Shown: in pieces, positions 8,392-17,554 of the stretch | How positions within the stretch are numbered: position 1 is the first letter of the stretch | Layout: each line of letters begins with the position of its first letter | DNA from: Anaerospora hongkongensis | GTDB lineage: Bacteria; Bacillota; Negativicutes; Sporomusales; DSM-15969 | NCBI RefSeq assembly: GCF_004339805.1 | Contig: NZ_SLUI01000002.1 | Span: 248,001-312,000, forward strand | Direction: 5' to 3' | DNA length: 64,000 nt | Program-made: the position numbers and the translations under genes | Notes under the pieces: model-generated | The model's database searches: none | Told to the model about the DNA's origin: nothing | What the model saw: the letters and a program-made list of their open reading frames with translations, nothing else

Positions 8392-9270
8392 TTAGCAAGT
8401 GACAGATATGAGTTGAATGTTGCATTCCCTGGCGATATCCCGTGCCAAGGGAGTAATGATGCTGCCCTTTTGGATTGTCAGGGTTGTGGCGCCGCGTTTT
8501 GCCGCTGCTTTGACGGCTGCAGCATCAATCACTTTGTGCGCAAGCACCAGTGCTGTTTCCGCTTCTTTGGGTCTCACGATCGGCTTGCCAGCTTCTGCTG
8601 CCAACTGTCCACCCCCTGCTTCCCGGCCTGTGCGTAAGGTAACAGCATCGCCATTCTTTAACCCTGCCGCATTAGCCTCATCGGTGTCAATATGAAATTC
8701 CAATCGAAAATCTTTCCCTGTTCGCACAAGAACATTATGAAAGCTTCCCCCCCGAATACCGCCAAATTCTACCGTCACCCGGTCTTTATCGGCAACACCA
8801 AGTTTTTGGGCATCAGCTTCCTCCATGTGGATGTGCCGGGCTGCGCAAATAACTCCCTGTTTCAGCGTTACTGCACCGGCAGGCCCAACCACAACAACGC
8901 CTGCTGAGCCTTCGATATCACCGGAGTCGCGCACCGGCGGCGCAATACCCAGGCTAAATCCATCCGTCCGGGCTAATTCAATCTGAGTGAAGCTGCGTAC
9001 CGGCCCTAAGATCCTTACCGCACGAATAACTCCTTTAGGACCTACTAAGGTCACAGTTTCTTTAGCAGCGAATTCCCCGACTTGTTTCAGGTCTTTATCA
9101 TGAGTCAATGCGTAACCTGTGCCGAATAATGCTTCCAGATGACTGGCAGAGAGGTGGATATGGCGGTTGGAAACGCCCACTGGAATAGCCGGTATAGAGC
9201 TGCCGGCCGTTTCCGAGCCGATGGCCAGCAATACCTTTTGCACAATATCATCGATCAAATTCCGGTCCAT
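8392..9270 (-). CDS. pduL: Phosphotransacylase PduL with EutQ-like C-terminal tail
   Basis: A 292-residue phosphate propanoyltransferase that converts propionyl-CoA and phosphate to propionyl phosphate, freeing CoA inside the compartment. Residues 1-17 (DRNLIDDIVQKVLLAIG) form an encapsulation peptide. Two beta-barrel PTAC domains follow, with the zinc-binding motifs SNRHIHLS (34-41) and ARHIHM (144-149) and the conserved FHIDTDEANA (192-201). The protein is longer than the usual ~210-240 residues. Residues 216-292 are an extra tail whose end (AAAKRGATTLTI...SIITPLARDIARE) resembles the N-terminal segment of EutQ. The function of the tail is unknown. There is no propionate kinase (pduW) in the window. 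Confidence 0.92.
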   Translation of the reverse strand: MDRNLIDDIVQKVLLAIGSETAGSSIPAIPVGVSNRHIHLSASHLEALFGTGYALTHDKDLKQVGEFAAKETVTLVGPKGVIRAVRILGPVRSFTQIELARTDGFSLGIAPPVRDSGDIEGSAGVVVVGPAGAVTLKQGVICAARHIHMEEADAQKLGVADKDRVTVEFGGIRGGSFHNVLVRTGKDFRLEFHIDTDEANAAGLKNGDAVTLRTGREAGGGQLAAEAGKPIVRPKEAETALVLAHKVIDAAAVKAAAKRGATTLTIQKGSIITPLARDIARECNIQLISVTC

Positions 9271-9304
9271 CCTCTCACCTCTTTTACCTTAAGACTACTT
9301 TTGT

Positions 9305-9586
9305 TTATGCATCAAGCTTGGGAAGAATTTTTTCTATGTCCACATGAGGTCTCGGGATGACATGGACAGACATTAATTCACCAACCCGCTGCGCAGCTGC
9401 TGCGCCGCTGTCGGTAGCGGCCTTAACCGCTCCCACATCGCCGCGTACCATGACGGTTACCAGACCGGAACCGATTTTTTCATAGCCCACCAGAATAACA
9501 TTAGCTGCTTTTACCATGGCATCAGCCGCTTCAATAGCACCTACCAACCCTTTTGTTTCTACCATTCCTAAAGCCTCTCCACGCAT
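9305..9586 (-). CDS. pduJ: Microcompartment hexameric shell protein PduJ-type
   Basis: A single-BMC-domain protein of 93 residues, nearly identical to the PduA-type protein at 16154-16429 (shared [20 protein letters not shown] and [13 protein letters not shown] pore region). It forms hexagonal shell tiles whose KIGSG loop lines the central pore. The start is set at the ATG at 9586 because AGGAGG is nine bases upstream; an ATG at 9595 abuts that site and is too close. The start lies one base after the pduK stop. It is called PduJ rather than PduA by position (after pduH/K), since the two cannot be separated by sequence alone. Confidence 0.88.
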   Translation of the reverse strand: MRGEALGMVETKGLVGAIEAADAMVKAANVILVGYEKIGSGLVTVMVRGDVGAVKAATDSGAAAAQRVGELMSVHVIPRPHVDIEKILPKLDA

Positions 9587-9587
9587 A

Positions 9588-10148
9588 TTATTCATCCTCC
9601 TTGTTATTTTTGTCATAATGCAGGCAGGTCTGTCTTGATTCTCCTTTTCGGCGCCGACAGGCAGGGTCACCACAGAGATTGCAGGTATAACTCCACTTCT
9701 TGCTTTCAACAGCACTTTCCGGCTGATCATGCTCGACCGGCTCCTTGTCTTCTGCCAGCGGTGCCGAAAGGTCAGGGAGATCAACATCAGCAGCTACGGG
9801 CAGATTAAGAGGTACCACTGTCTCATCCGCTACTGATAAAACAAGATTTTCCTTAACCGCTCCTACCGTCTCTTTGGTGACAATCAGCGCCCCCACCTCC
9901 TGATGAGGCCGGGGAATAACATGGGTTGCCACTACCCGGTTAACCCTGGCCGCTGCTGCAGCTGCCGCTTCAACAGCAGCCTTAACAGCCCCCACGTCTC
10001 CGCTCAGCTTGACAACAACCATGCCGCCGCCCTTAGTCAGTTCATAACCCAGCAATACAATATTGGCGGCTTTTACTGCCGCATCGGCCGCTTCCACAGC
10101 AGCCGCTAATCCGACTACTTCCAATAAACCTACAGCGTTTTTGACCAT
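9588..10148 (-). CDS. pduK: Microcompartment shell protein PduK with Cys-rich tail
   Basis: A 186-residue shell protein. Residues 1-90 are a BMC domain ([20 protein letters not shown], with pore region [14 protein letters not shown]). An acidic, Pro-rich linker of about 55 residues follows, then a C-terminal cysteine motif [20 protein letters not shown] (C-x2-C-x4-C-x10-C), as in Salmonella PduK, where it is proposed to bind an iron-sulfur cluster. The linker is longer than in Salmonella, so the metal motif may reach well beyond the shell plane. The ATG at 10148 follows GGGGAGGTGA. It lies between pduH and pduJ. Confidence 0.9.
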   Translation of the reverse strand: MVKNAVGLLEVVGLAAAVEAADAAVKAANIVLLGYELTKGGGMVVVKLSGDVGAVKAAVEAAAAAAARVNRVVATHVIPRPHQEVGALIVTKETVGAVKENLVLSVADETVVPLNLPVAADVDLPDLSAPLAEDKEPVEHDQPESAVESKKWSYTCNLCGDPACRRRKGESRQTCLHYDKNNKEDE

Positions 10149-10152
10149 GTCT

Positions 10153-10608
10153 TCACCTCCCCATGGTCTGAGCAGTTTCTTTCAAAATCTTCAGGACAAT
10201 TTCTCGAACCACCCTGGTAAGATCAGGTTCTCCGGTTGCTGCTGGTGACGGGTCCCCATTTTTAAAAGGAATCCCTTTAATCAGTCGCGCCGCATTATAG
10301 CCGAACCGCCGCCATTCGCTGCCGTTCCCTGTCCCTTGTAACACAAACAGCGGCTCATTGGCAGGCAGCTTATGGTGATGAATGCACAGTCCGGAAGAAC
10401 TAATGCCAATGCCTACCCCTAACTGAGACAGGCTGGCTCCCTTACAGGCCAGAGCAATACAATCCGGTTCAGTTTCCGGCAGCACAGTGCAGGGAACTCC
10501 TTCCTCTTCAATACCGGCCTGAATTTCCCGCAGCTTTTGCTCACAGCCTTCATGTATATGGACACACAGGGTTATACTTGGTTTCGTTACCGTTTGACCA
10601 GCCTGCAT
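10153..10608 (-). CDS. pduH: Diol dehydratase reactivase small subunit PduH
   Basis: A 151-residue small subunit of the diol dehydratase reactivating factor, which works with PduG to eject damaged cobalamin from the enzyme. It shows PSITLCVHIHEGCEQKLREIQAGIEEEGVP and a GVGIGISSSGLCIHH block, the same ribonucleotide-binding-like fold as the beta subunit of the dehydratase. The last third (RRFGYNAARLIKGIPF) is also characteristic. The ATG at 10608 was chosen because GGAGAGG is nine bases upstream and the site overlaps the pduG stop region; an earlier in-frame ATG at 10626 has only a poor site. Only four bases separate it from pduG. Confidence 0.87.
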   Translation of the reverse strand: MQAGQTVTKPSITLCVHIHEGCEQKLREIQAGIEEEGVPCTVLPETEPDCIALACKGASLSQLGVGIGISSSGLCIHHHKLPANEPLFVLQGTGNGSEWRRFGYNAARLIKGIPFKNGDPSPAATGEPDLTRVVREIVLKILKETAQTMGR

Positions 10609-10612
10609 AGTA

Positions 10613-12436
10613 TCACGCCTCTCCATCCTGGTAGGATAGCACCAGCCCGGTGGCAACGGCATTACGGGGTCCTTCCGTGCCGCGGATATTTCCTCGGCCG
10701 CAGACAATTCCGTATTCGGCCAGTGCGTCGGTCACCATATCGGCGACTTCAAAATCCATGGCCGAACCACCTACCAGCACAACAAATTCAATATGGCGGA
10801 TGTTGCCGGTCGGTGCCACCCTGGCCAGGGAGCGCAGGGCATTAGTAACAAATACCCGTTTTTTTGCTTCCCGGCGGATATGCCGTATTTTATCCAGCGG
10901 GTGAGCAAAGGGAATAGGTATCATATACCCTTCTTTTAAAATCACTACCCGGGCAAAAACCTGAGGCTCCAAATGCTGCTCATAAAACCGGACCGTTCCA
11001 TCTTCCAGCCGGACATGATAAAGGCTTTCTACCTTGGCCAGCGGATATTTCTTAATATCTTCCGCCAGATCGAAGTCTTCCAGACCAAGCTCGGAATTGA
11101 TCAGCATGGTTACCATATCACCGGCTCCGCCCAGATGGATGGATAATACGCGCTCATCCCGTGTGATGATAGCAGCATCAGTTGATCCCCCGCCCATATC
11201 CAGAATAGCCAGCGGTTTGTCAGTTCCAGGCGTGGTCAACGCCCCGCGGATAGCCATATTGGCTTCTACACCGGCAATGATTACTCTGACACCTAATTCG
11301 GCCGTCAACTGGCTGGCAATCTGCTGCATAGGCAGACGACTGGTTTTTACCATTGCCGCTAAAGCTACTGCATTTTCCAGTGCAAACTCACCAGCTAAGC
11401 CGCCTTGTACTTTTTGGGGAACAAATGTGTCCACAGCCAGAATATCCTGAATTCTCATTTCTGCTGCCGGCTGTCCGGTAAGCTCTCCCATTACCTGTCT
11501 AACCCGCTCCAGCATGCCGCCGGCATTTGTACCGGCTTCCCCCTGAACATCACTTACCGGCTGAACGCGCTCGACCGCTTCCATAAGCTTGGCTGCTCCG
11601 GCCTCTACATCAATATCACTCTTCCCTTTTTGTCCGATAATGGTAATAAAACCGGCCGGTATAGACCTGGCTTTTACATCACCCTCGGGGGTACGGACAA
11701 CAACTGCCGAGCGGTTACCGATCAGGGCCCGGGCAATAGGTACGACCATTTTTGTTTCTTCCGGTGTCAGTTGAAAGACGGTGGCAATACCATATGGATT
11801 GGACAGCGTTTGAATGGTCTGCCCGGCCTGAGCCACTTCAACTGCCGCCAGCATGCCTACCGGCACTTTTTCAATATACGTTACTTCATCAACTACAGGA
11901 ATCTTGCGGGCAAGGCGGTTGCCAATTAATACGGCATCATCCTGCCTGACAATCGCACCCTGCACCTGAATGCCGCCTGCTGCAGCAGCATTAATGGCTT
12001 GAGCCGCATCTTCAAAATCAATTCCCTGAGGAACAATAACAATAACATTAGTACCACGGGTTATATTTCCCAATTCCTGCAAAGCAACGGTTACTCCGAC
12101 ACCTAGACCAATTCCGCCCGGTGTGGATGGGTTATGGCCAATCATAGTTGACTCGGTAATGATCGTCTCGGTAATGGTTTCCATGGCCAGATCACCGATC
12201 ACCGGTGTAGCCTCATTGATTCTGATTTCTGACAAATTCTCCAGTTGCAAAGCCACTTTGCCTAGCGCCTCTGTTAACGCAGCAATAATACCCGGAACGT
12301 TGGCCGTAGTTCCCTTAATTCCGGTGGTCTTGACAATACTGCTGGCCAGGTACTCGGGTGCCTGACCGCGCGAGCAGCGGGCCAAACAAACCTCGGTTGT
12401 AGAGTTACCGATATCCACTCCGGCAATAATTGGCAT
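10613..12436 (-). CDS. pduG: Diol dehydratase reactivase large subunit PduG
   Basis: A 607-residue ASKHA-type ATPase, the large subunit of the diol/glycerol dehydratase reactivase. ATP hydrolysis drives exchange of inactivated cobalamin on PduCDE. The phosphate-1 loop AGVDIGNSTTEVCLA opens the protein, and the second nucleotide loop ILDMGGGSTDAA lies near residue 410. Other family blocks are EATPVIGDLAMETITETIITES and IRHIEFVVLVGGSAMDFEVA. The length equals that of Klebsiella/Salmonella homologues. It lies between pduE and pduH, and the two subunits are always adjacent in this family. Confidence 0.96.
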   Translation of the reverse strand: MPIIAGVDIGNSTTEVCLARCSRGQAPEYLASSIVKTTGIKGTTANVPGIIAALTEALGKVALQLENLSEIRINEATPVIGDLAMETITETIITESTMIGHNPSTPGGIGLGVGVTVALQELGNITRGTNVIVIVPQGIDFEDAAQAINAAAAGGIQVQGAIVRQDDAVLIGNRLARKIPVVDEVTYIEKVPVGMLAAVEVAQAGQTIQTLSNPYGIATVFQLTPEETKMVVPIARALIGNRSAVVVRTPEGDVKARSIPAGFITIIGQKGKSDIDVEAGAAKLMEAVERVQPVSDVQGEAGTNAGGMLERVRQVMGELTGQPAAEMRIQDILAVDTFVPQKVQGGLAGEFALENAVALAAMVKTSRLPMQQIASQLTAELGVRVIIAGVEANMAIRGALTTPGTDKPLAILDMGGGSTDAAIITRDERVLSIHLGGAGDMVTMLINSELGLEDFDLAEDIKKYPLAKVESLYHVRLEDGTVRFYEQHLEPQVFARVVILKEGYMIPIPFAHPLDKIRHIRREAKKRVFVTNALRSLARVAPTGNIRHIEFVVLVGGSAMDFEVADMVTDALAEYGIVCGRGNIRGTEGPRNAVATGLVLSYQDGEA

Positions 12437-12447
12437 ATGGCTCCCAC

Positions 12448-12957
12448 CTATTCTGCTCTAAGTCTGTTGCGGCGTTCGTAGACTCCTGCAGCCTCTCTTA
12501 CAAAATCAGCATTGATTGTTGCATGATAGTGCTGCTCCAGCTCATCGGCAATTGCTAAAAGCTCCATTTTGGTTGAGCGATAAGGACGCAGCGCATTGTA
12601 TATTTCTAAAACACGATTATCGGGGATCGCTGTCAATTCTGCAGCCCGGCGAAGATTGTTGGCAAATTGATTCCGTCCCACACCATCGGCAATCTGGGCC
12701 TGGAGGCGAAGCGTTTCCGGAGTGATGCGCACATCTTCTGATTTGACTTCACCTCTAATTACTTTTTCCAGAGTAATATCGGCCAGCCCCTTGCCGGACG
12801 GGGTCTTTAATAATTCAGGACGCTTGGCAGCCAGCGGATAATCCCGGTCAGGGCACAAGCCGGCCGGTGCAGCGGCTTTTACCGGCTGCGCTGCCTGCTG
12901 TCCCATCGATTTCAATACTTCCCGCACCAGTTCTTCTACCATTTTGTTTTCAATCAT
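12448..12957 (-). CDS. pduE: Diol dehydratase small subunit PduE
   Basis: A 169-residue gamma subunit of the adenosylcobalamin-dependent diol dehydratase. The N-terminal MVEELVREVLKSMGQ helix resembles the encapsulation peptides of PduD/PduP. The core contains DYPLAAKRPELLKTPSGK, LTAIPDNRVLEIYNALRPYRST and the DFVREAAGVYERRNRLR end. The start is set at the ATG at 12957, where GGAGGTGA sits five bases upstream; a GTG three codons earlier overlaps that site. It completes the PduCDE heterotrimer with the two genes before it. Confidence 0.95.
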   Translation of the reverse strand: MIENKMVEELVREVLKSMGQQAAQPVKAAAPAGLCPDRDYPLAAKRPELLKTPSGKGLADITLEKVIRGEVKSEDVRITPETLRLQAQIADGVGRNQFANNLRRAAELTAIPDNRVLEIYNALRPYRSTKMELLAIADELEQHYHATINADFVREAAGVYERRNRLRAE

Positions 12958-12972
12958 GTTTGTCACCTCCGT

Positions 12973-13620
12973 CTAGTTAAAGCTGTACTCCAGTTCTATC
13001 GGTTTGGCGCCTGGTACAACGTGTTCTGTTTCTTTAATATGCAGCACTGCCGCTTTTGCCTGAAATTTCGGCCGTGCCATTTGATCATTCCGGGTGGGCA
13101 CGGGAGTTGGCGATTCCCCTTTGGCATACTTGGCGGCATTACGGCCAATCTGCCGGTATACTTCCAGATCAAGTAAGGGAGATTGGGAAAACAGCTCCAG
13201 ATTGCTGAGCGGCGGCAGGTCTTTTTGGTGGATAACCGTCGTTCCTCTGGACTGAATGCCGATGGCAATACCCGAGCCGCTTAATTTTGTAGCATCATGG
13301 GCGGCAAAAGCGACGTCAGAAGAGCGCAGCACGCGAATAACCCTGGCTTTGATCCCTTCTTCTTCAATACCGGCAATCATTTCCCGCAAAACATCACTGT
13401 GAGGGATATTCACAATCGTTTTATTCTGATATTTACCAAAGGCAGGAGCAACGGCAATAATCACTTCATCTGCCTTACTGCCCGGCCTTGCTTCGCCTTT
13501 TTCCACCAGCGTCATGGAGCGGCCCAGCAGAACCGCCGGTTTAGACGCCGCCTTGGGCTGTTCCATGCCGGCCAAAACTTGCGTTACTATTTCACGAATT
13601 AACTGTTCGTTAATTTGCAT
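12973..13620 (-). CDS. pduD: Diol dehydratase medium subunit PduD
   Basis: A 215-residue beta subunit of the B12-dependent diol dehydratase. The first 20 residues ([18 protein letters not shown]) are a classic encapsulation peptide; in Salmonella the PduD N-terminus carries the dehydratase into the shell. The body has [41 protein letters not shown] and [23 protein letters not shown], which help form the cobalamin-binding interface. The ATG at 13620 has GAGAGG upstream and puts the peptide at the true N-terminus; a longer in-frame start at 13701 would bury it. Confidence 0.95.
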   Translation of the reverse strand: MQINEQLIREIVTQVLAGMEQPKAASKPAVLLGRSMTLVEKGEARPGSKADEVIIAVAPAFGKYQNKTIVNIPHSDVLREMIAGIEEEGIKARVIRVLRSSDVAFAAHDATKLSGSGIAIGIQSRGTTVIHQKDLPPLSNLELFSQSPLLDLEVYRQIGRNAAKYAKGESPTPVPTRNDQMARPKFQAKAAVLHIKETEHVVPGAKPIELEYSFN

Positions 13621-13648
13621 CTCTGTCGCACCTCTCTTTCTCTTTTCC

Positions 13649-15319
13649 TCAAACGTCAAAATCAGACGGACTAATCGCCTGGCGTATATTTTTAATTTCA
13701 TCCCAGCGTTCTTTGCTCATGCGATAGCCTGTTCCCGGACCGCGGTAGTCGTTGCGGCAGTTAACGGCACTGATAACATTCAGGTCTTTGTCGAGAATAG
13801 CCGAGGTATGGAGATAATCGCCCGAAATCCGCTGTTTTAATGTTCCCAGGACATTTTCGGCCACATCGGTAAAGCCGTTTTTAGCAAGTGCTTTTACAAT
13901 GTCCACACCGGTAATGCCGCGTTTCATCATGTCTTCCGCAGCCTTCAAGTCTTCTACGATATTGCGCGCCGGCATATCTTTCGTGCCATGAGCATAAGTA
14001 GCGGCCTCCACTTCTTCATCGGTAATAGCCGGGAAGCCAAATTCTCTAAAAACTGCCTGCAGGGCTTTGGCCGCCTTATTACGGATGGCAATAACCTCTT
14101 CCTCCGAAGCAGGGCGCAGACCGCCATCTACCATCAGGTCACGCTGAATAATATTCCAGTCGTCATAATCGTCAACATCCCAGTTCGAACCGGCGAACAT
14201 ATTGTCATAGTTGGGAGAACCGCTGTAACCGGAACAAATGAAGTCCGTTCCCGGCAGCATTTGCATCAAAGTACGGGCCGTACGGCGGATATCGGAATGC
14301 GTAAAGGTCTGGTCATTGCTGGAGGCTACTTCCATATCCAGCATAGTCGTACAAAGATTCTCTGCCAAAATAGCGCGGATACCGGAAGGTACGGCTGCCG
14401 GTACACCGACGCAGCTCACTGAGCCGTTTTGCAGCCCCTGCACGCCTGCTCCCCTGGTGACCATAATGCAGCGGATCTCCAGATACAGCATGGATTTTCC
14501 CTCGGCATAACCCATTTGCACTTCAGAACCGGTCCCGGAAGTAAAGCGCATTTTCAAGCCCCGCGAAGCATAGGCCGATGCTAAAAATGCTTTTGACCAG
14601 GGAGTATCATCACCATCAACAAAAACGTTTTCTGTGCCATACACGGAAATGGTTTCGGCATAAGCAGTAATACCGCGCATCCCTAAGAGCAGTTCCGTCG
14701 CTTCTTCCAAGGCACATTGAATCAGTACGCCGCCTCTTCCTACCTGACCACCTACTTGCAGCGAAAGCGCATTAAAGGGGGCATAACGTACAACGGCTAC
14801 CGTTGTCTCCATTTCGTCAAAGCCGCGCATCGCAGCTTCAGCAGCATCGGCAGCAATGAGCACAGGATTGTCCTTAGTATTCGTGATATGGCACTGATTG
14901 GACGGGATTTTGCGGGCCCGCATTTTTTGCATGGCCATCATCATTTCCACGACATTCATGGTATTAAAAACAGCGACCAGTTTAGCTGCTGTCAGGCCGC
15001 GGGCCAGTTTAACAACCTCCTGGCGGGGAATGTTGATATCCACAAGCATTTTGGCAATAGCAGTATCTTCCATTGCCATTGCCCGTTCTGCAACCGTTAC
15101 GTCAATCGCATAATCAGCGATAAACTGATCGATAAAGTCGAATTTGGCACGAGGTACACCATCCATTTCAATAATGCGGCCATTTTCGATTTTAATACTG
15201 GGCTTCGGATCATTGGGACTGCCCATGGCGATGAGACCGACTTCAGGCCATTCAACGACAAAACCGTCCTGATTTACAGGGCGAGCTTCCAATACTTCAA
15301 AGCGTTTTGATCTTTTCAT
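13649..15319 (-). CDS. pduC: B12-dependent diol/glycerol dehydratase large subunit PduC
   Basis: A 556-residue alpha subunit that dehydrates 1,2-propanediol to propionaldehyde, or glycerol to 3-hydroxypropionaldehyde, by an adenosylcobalamin radical mechanism. It is a TIM barrel. The active-site residues known from Klebsiella appear one position later here: His144 (NQCHITN), Glu171 (DEMETTV), the QNGSVS block with its Gln and second Ser, and the NDQTFTHSD block with Asp-Gln. Blocks such as [17 protein letters not shown] and [10 protein letters not shown] are near-identical to family members. Residues visible here do not settle whether propanediol or glycerol is the natural substrate; the pdu gene order and PduP/PduL favour propanediol. 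Confidence 0.96.
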   Translation of the reverse strand: MKRSKRFEVLEARPVNQDGFVVEWPEVGLIAMGSPNDPKPSIKIENGRIIEMDGVPRAKFDFIDQFIADYAIDVTVAERAMAMEDTAIAKMLVDINIPRQEVVKLARGLTAAKLVAVFNTMNVVEMMMAMQKMRARKIPSNQCHITNTKDNPVLIAADAAEAAMRGFDEMETTVAVVRYAPFNALSLQVGGQVGRGGVLIQCALEEATELLLGMRGITAYAETISVYGTENVFVDGDDTPWSKAFLASAYASRGLKMRFTSGTGSEVQMGYAEGKSMLYLEIRCIMVTRGAGVQGLQNGSVSCVGVPAAVPSGIRAILAENLCTTMLDMEVASSNDQTFTHSDIRRTARTLMQMLPGTDFICSGYSGSPNYDNMFAGSNWDVDDYDDWNIIQRDLMVDGGLRPASEEEVIAIRNKAAKALQAVFREFGFPAITDEEVEAATYAHGTKDMPARNIVEDLKAAEDMMKRGITGVDIVKALAKNGFTDVAENVLGTLKQRISGDYLHTSAILDKDLNVISAVNCRNDYRGPGTGYRMSKERWDEIKNIRQAISPSDFDV

Positions 15320-15337
15320 CTCTTTCTCCCCCCTGTC

Positions 15338-16129
15338 TTAGATATACGGTGTTGTAACTGAAGGAGCCGGACCAGCCATTGCTTCCAGCAGTTTTTTGCC
15401 AACTTCTCTGGCGGCGATAACCGACTGGCGAACTGCTCCGGAGTCACCTGTCACCTGCAGGATAACTTCGTTGGAATAGCTGGTTCCAGCAGCAGGACTC
15501 GCATAGCCGACAACCTCAACGTTGGCAGTTTTGACGGCAACATCGGCCATCAGCACACCAATCGCTGCCGGTGCACCGACAATCAAGCCGAAAGCCTTGC
15601 CGAGCGGGGCTCCGAAAGCTTTGTTTATGGCGTAGCTGGCGCGGGCTGTATACTGAAGTTCCAGATGACCTGCGTCATTAGCATAAACGTCGCCAAAAGT
15701 ACGGTCCAGTTCTTTAAGGGCCACTTCCACAGCCCTGCGGGCATCGGAGACTTCTTCCGCACCAAAGATGATTAAGCTGCCATGACCGGCTCCGCCTTTC
15801 GTGTCGCGGGCCAGTTCGATGGCAACAATTTCCGTATTAGTCGCTTTTACCGCTTCATCAGCAGCCATAATGTGCGGTCCTGCACCGGTACGGGCTCCTA
15901 AAATGCCGATCGAGCGGTATTTAGGGTCCAGTTTCATTTTTTCATGCAGCATGGGATCTACGTTGGCAATTACCAGCCCGATCGTGTCACCGACGGCTGT
16001 TCCCACATATTCGGTAAGAGCGGGAATGGCATTACTTTTGGCCTCTTCCTTGGCCGGTGCGGCAGGAGCAGCTGTTTCCATCCGTTTTTTAATTTCATCC
16101 ATTACCTTCTCGATCAGTTGATCTTGCAT
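15338..16129 (-). CDS. pduB: Microcompartment shell protein PduB (tandem BMC trimer)
   Basis: A 263-residue major shell protein with two BMC domains, each with the permuted EtuB/PduB topology (YRSIGILGARTGAGPHIMAADE and AFGLIVGAPAAIGVLMADVA). Trimers have a gated central pore. The N-terminal 17 residues (QDQLIEKVMDEIKKRM) look like the peptides that link PduB to the enzyme core in Salmonella. Salmonella makes a short PduB' from an internal start; no Met or good ribosome site lies at the matching place here, so a single form is likely. The ATG at 16129 has GGAGGTGG five bases upstream. Confidence 0.94.
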   Translation of the reverse strand: MQDQLIEKVMDEIKKRMETAAPAAPAKEEAKSNAIPALTEYVGTAVGDTIGLVIANVDPMLHEKMKLDPKYRSIGILGARTGAGPHIMAADEAVKATNTEIVAIELARDTKGGAGHGSLIIFGAEEVSDARRAVEVALKELDRTFGDVYANDAGHLELQYTARASYAINKAFGAPLGKAFGLIVGAPAAIGVLMADVAVKTANVEVVGYASPAAGTSYSNEVILQVTGDSGAVRQSVIAAREVGKKLLEAMAGPAPSVTTPYI

Positions 16130-16153
16130 ACAATCCACCTCCAAAAATAATCA

Positions 16154-16429
16154 CTATTTACGTTTTGGGAGAATTTTTTCCACATCCCCATGGGGGCGGG
16201 GAATCACATGAACGGAAACGACTTCGCCAACATTTCTGGCTGCCGCGGCACCGGCATCAACAGCAGCCTTAACAGCTCCCACGTCACCACTGACCATAAC
16301 GGTAACCAGGCCGGAACCGATTTTTTCGTAGCCTGTCAAAACGACATTGGCCGCCTTGACCATGGCATCGGCTGCCTCAATAGCACCAACCAGTCCTTTG
16401 GTTTCAATCATTCCTAATGCTTCACTCAT
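16154..16429 (-). CDS. pduA: Microcompartment hexameric shell protein PduA-type
   Basis: A 91-residue single-BMC shell protein with [20 protein letters not shown], the pore loop [16 protein letters not shown] and the [12 protein letters not shown] end. In Salmonella PduA the KIGSG loop lets propanediol in and retains propionaldehyde. The ATG at 16429 overlaps the stop of the upstream EutP/PduV gene in an ATGA arrangement, so the two are translationally coupled. It differs from the PduJ-type paralogue at a handful of positions, most of them in the last third of the protein. Confidence 0.92.
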   Translation of the reverse strand: MSEALGMIETKGLVGAIEAADAMVKAANVVLTGYEKIGSGLVTVMVSGDVGAVKAAVDAGAAAARNVGEVVSVHVIPRPHGDVEKILPKRK

Positions 16430-16863
16430 CTTTTACACCCCCTCTCACTAATGTGGCTCATCAAGTTGGCTAGCCCGGCACCTGTAAAAGCAGAGACCGG
16501 GAATATTTTTTCTTTCACGCCGGCTTCTTTTAGCCGCAGCGCAGCTGTTGCCTGGTCCGTGTCAGGCAAATCGATTTTCGTAATTACCCCTGTAACCGGC
16601 CGGGAAAACATCGAGACAAACCCGGGCGGCAGCAGCACGCGCTGTTCATTGGCGGCCTGCACCAGGAGGATTAGCTCCGCTTGCGCCGCGGTCACCATCA
16701 GCGCTGAATAGAAACGGGGGATTTGCGCATATTCTCCGGGTGTATCAATGCCGCCGTCGCAAAAACGAATACTTTGGGTTTTTTCCGCTTTACCTGCCGT
16801 ATGCTGCAGCACATTCAGCAACGATGTCTTCCCTGCACCGACAGGACCTATCAGTATAATCAT
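16426..16863 (-). CDS. pduV: EutP/PduV family small GTPase-like protein
   Basis: A 145-residue P-loop protein of the EutP/PduV family. It has a Walker A motif [11 protein letters not shown] at the N-terminus, DTPGEY (G3-like), and TKIDLP (G4-like NKxD position, here TKID). In Salmonella PduV sits on the outside of the microcompartment and affects its movement; EutP has been reported to have acetate kinase activity. As no pduW-type propionate kinase is present here, a kinase role for this protein is possible but speculative. It is the second gene of the operon and overlaps pduA by four bases. Confidence 0.88.
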   Translation of the reverse strand: MIILIGPVGAGKTSLLNVLQHTAGKAEKTQSIRFCDGGIDTPGEYAQIPRFYSALMVTAAQAELILLVQAANEQRVLLPPGFVSMFSRPVTGVITKIDLPDTDQATAALRLKEAGVKEKIFPVSAFTGAGLANLMSHISERGCKR

Positions 16864-16869
16864 CTTACG

Positions 16870-17211
16870 CTACGTCCTCGTCAGCTTGGGGGTAAAAAAG
16901 CCCAAACCTTCGCTTAGTACATTTGTTACCTGACTCAAGGCGGCTTCTACAGCAGATACTGTACCGGTGATTACCAGCGAGCCGGTAAAACGGTCCATAA
17001 AGCCAACTTGAACTGCTGCTGTTTTTGTTGCAACATCAGCAGCAATAATGGCCGCTTCACAGGGGGTAATCGTCAAAATACCGATTGCACCCGTATTGCC
17101 AATCCCCAGCTTTTCACACAAATCTTTTTTTGGATTGGCAATAAGGTGGGCAAGTGTCACTTGTTTTCCTGGTACGTATTCCTGCACCATTCTTGGCTTT
17201 TCTACCGTCAT
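16870..17211 (-). CDS. pduU: Microcompartment shell protein PduU
   Basis: A 113-residue shell protein with a circularly permuted BMC domain. The N-terminal extension [18 protein letters not shown] forms the small beta-barrel that plugs one side of the PduU hexamer. The BMC core is [26 protein letters not shown]. In Salmonella PduU docks the PduV protein, and here the two genes are adjacent and head the operon, which supports that pairing. The ATG at 17211 follows GGTGAGAG. It is the first gene after the intergenic control region. Confidence 0.93.
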   Translation of the reverse strand: MTVEKPRMVQEYVPGKQVTLAHLIANPKKDLCEKLGIGNTGAIGILTITPCEAAIIAADVATKTAAVQVGFMDRFTGSLVITGTVSAVEAALSQVTNVLSEGLGFFTPKLTRT

Positions 17212-17270
17212 ATACTCTCACCATCCACTTTTCCGGCTGAACCAAACTTAGTTTGCTGAATTATCTTGCT

Positions 17271-17394
17271 AGTATAAAATTACGTTTTTTTCTCCATCCA
17301 CCTTGATGGATTATTGCTTATCGCCTGTACTTAATTGCACTTTTATCGCAATAGTACAATTTTTAAATCAAGCCAACGACCACCTCAATAGTAC
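17271..17394 (-). promoter_or_regulatory. Control region of the pdu operon with 9-bp direct repeats
   Basis: On the plus strand CAATAGTAC occurs at 17349-17357 and again at 17386-17394, spaced 37 bases (about 3.5 turns). Closer to pduU, a -10-like TATACT (minus strand, 17276-17271) lacks a good -35, which suits an activator-dependent promoter. The imperfect hairpin TCCATC...GATGGA lies between. The repeats are plausible sites for the AraC-type response regulator encoded next door. This is inference from position. Confidence 0.4.
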
Positions 17395-17435
17395 TTTTTT
17401 AAGAATCTGTAATAATTTTGCTTAACAAAGCAAAA

Positions 17436-17463
17436 AAGGACTGTTTTTTAACAGTCCTTTTCC
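17436..17463 (-). terminator. Terminator after the two-component genes
   Basis: A GGACTG stem pairs with CAGTCC around a T-rich loop; on the minus strand it is followed by TTTTTTGC. It separates the regulator gene ending at 17555 from the pdu control region, so the pdu operon needs its own promoter. Confidence 0.8.
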
Positions 17464-17554
17464 ATGTTTATAAGAACTTGCTTACAGCAAGCTCATGCCC
17501 GGTATTTTATTGCCGCCAAATATCACTCTCTTGTCCACAAGAAACAGCTTGGCG

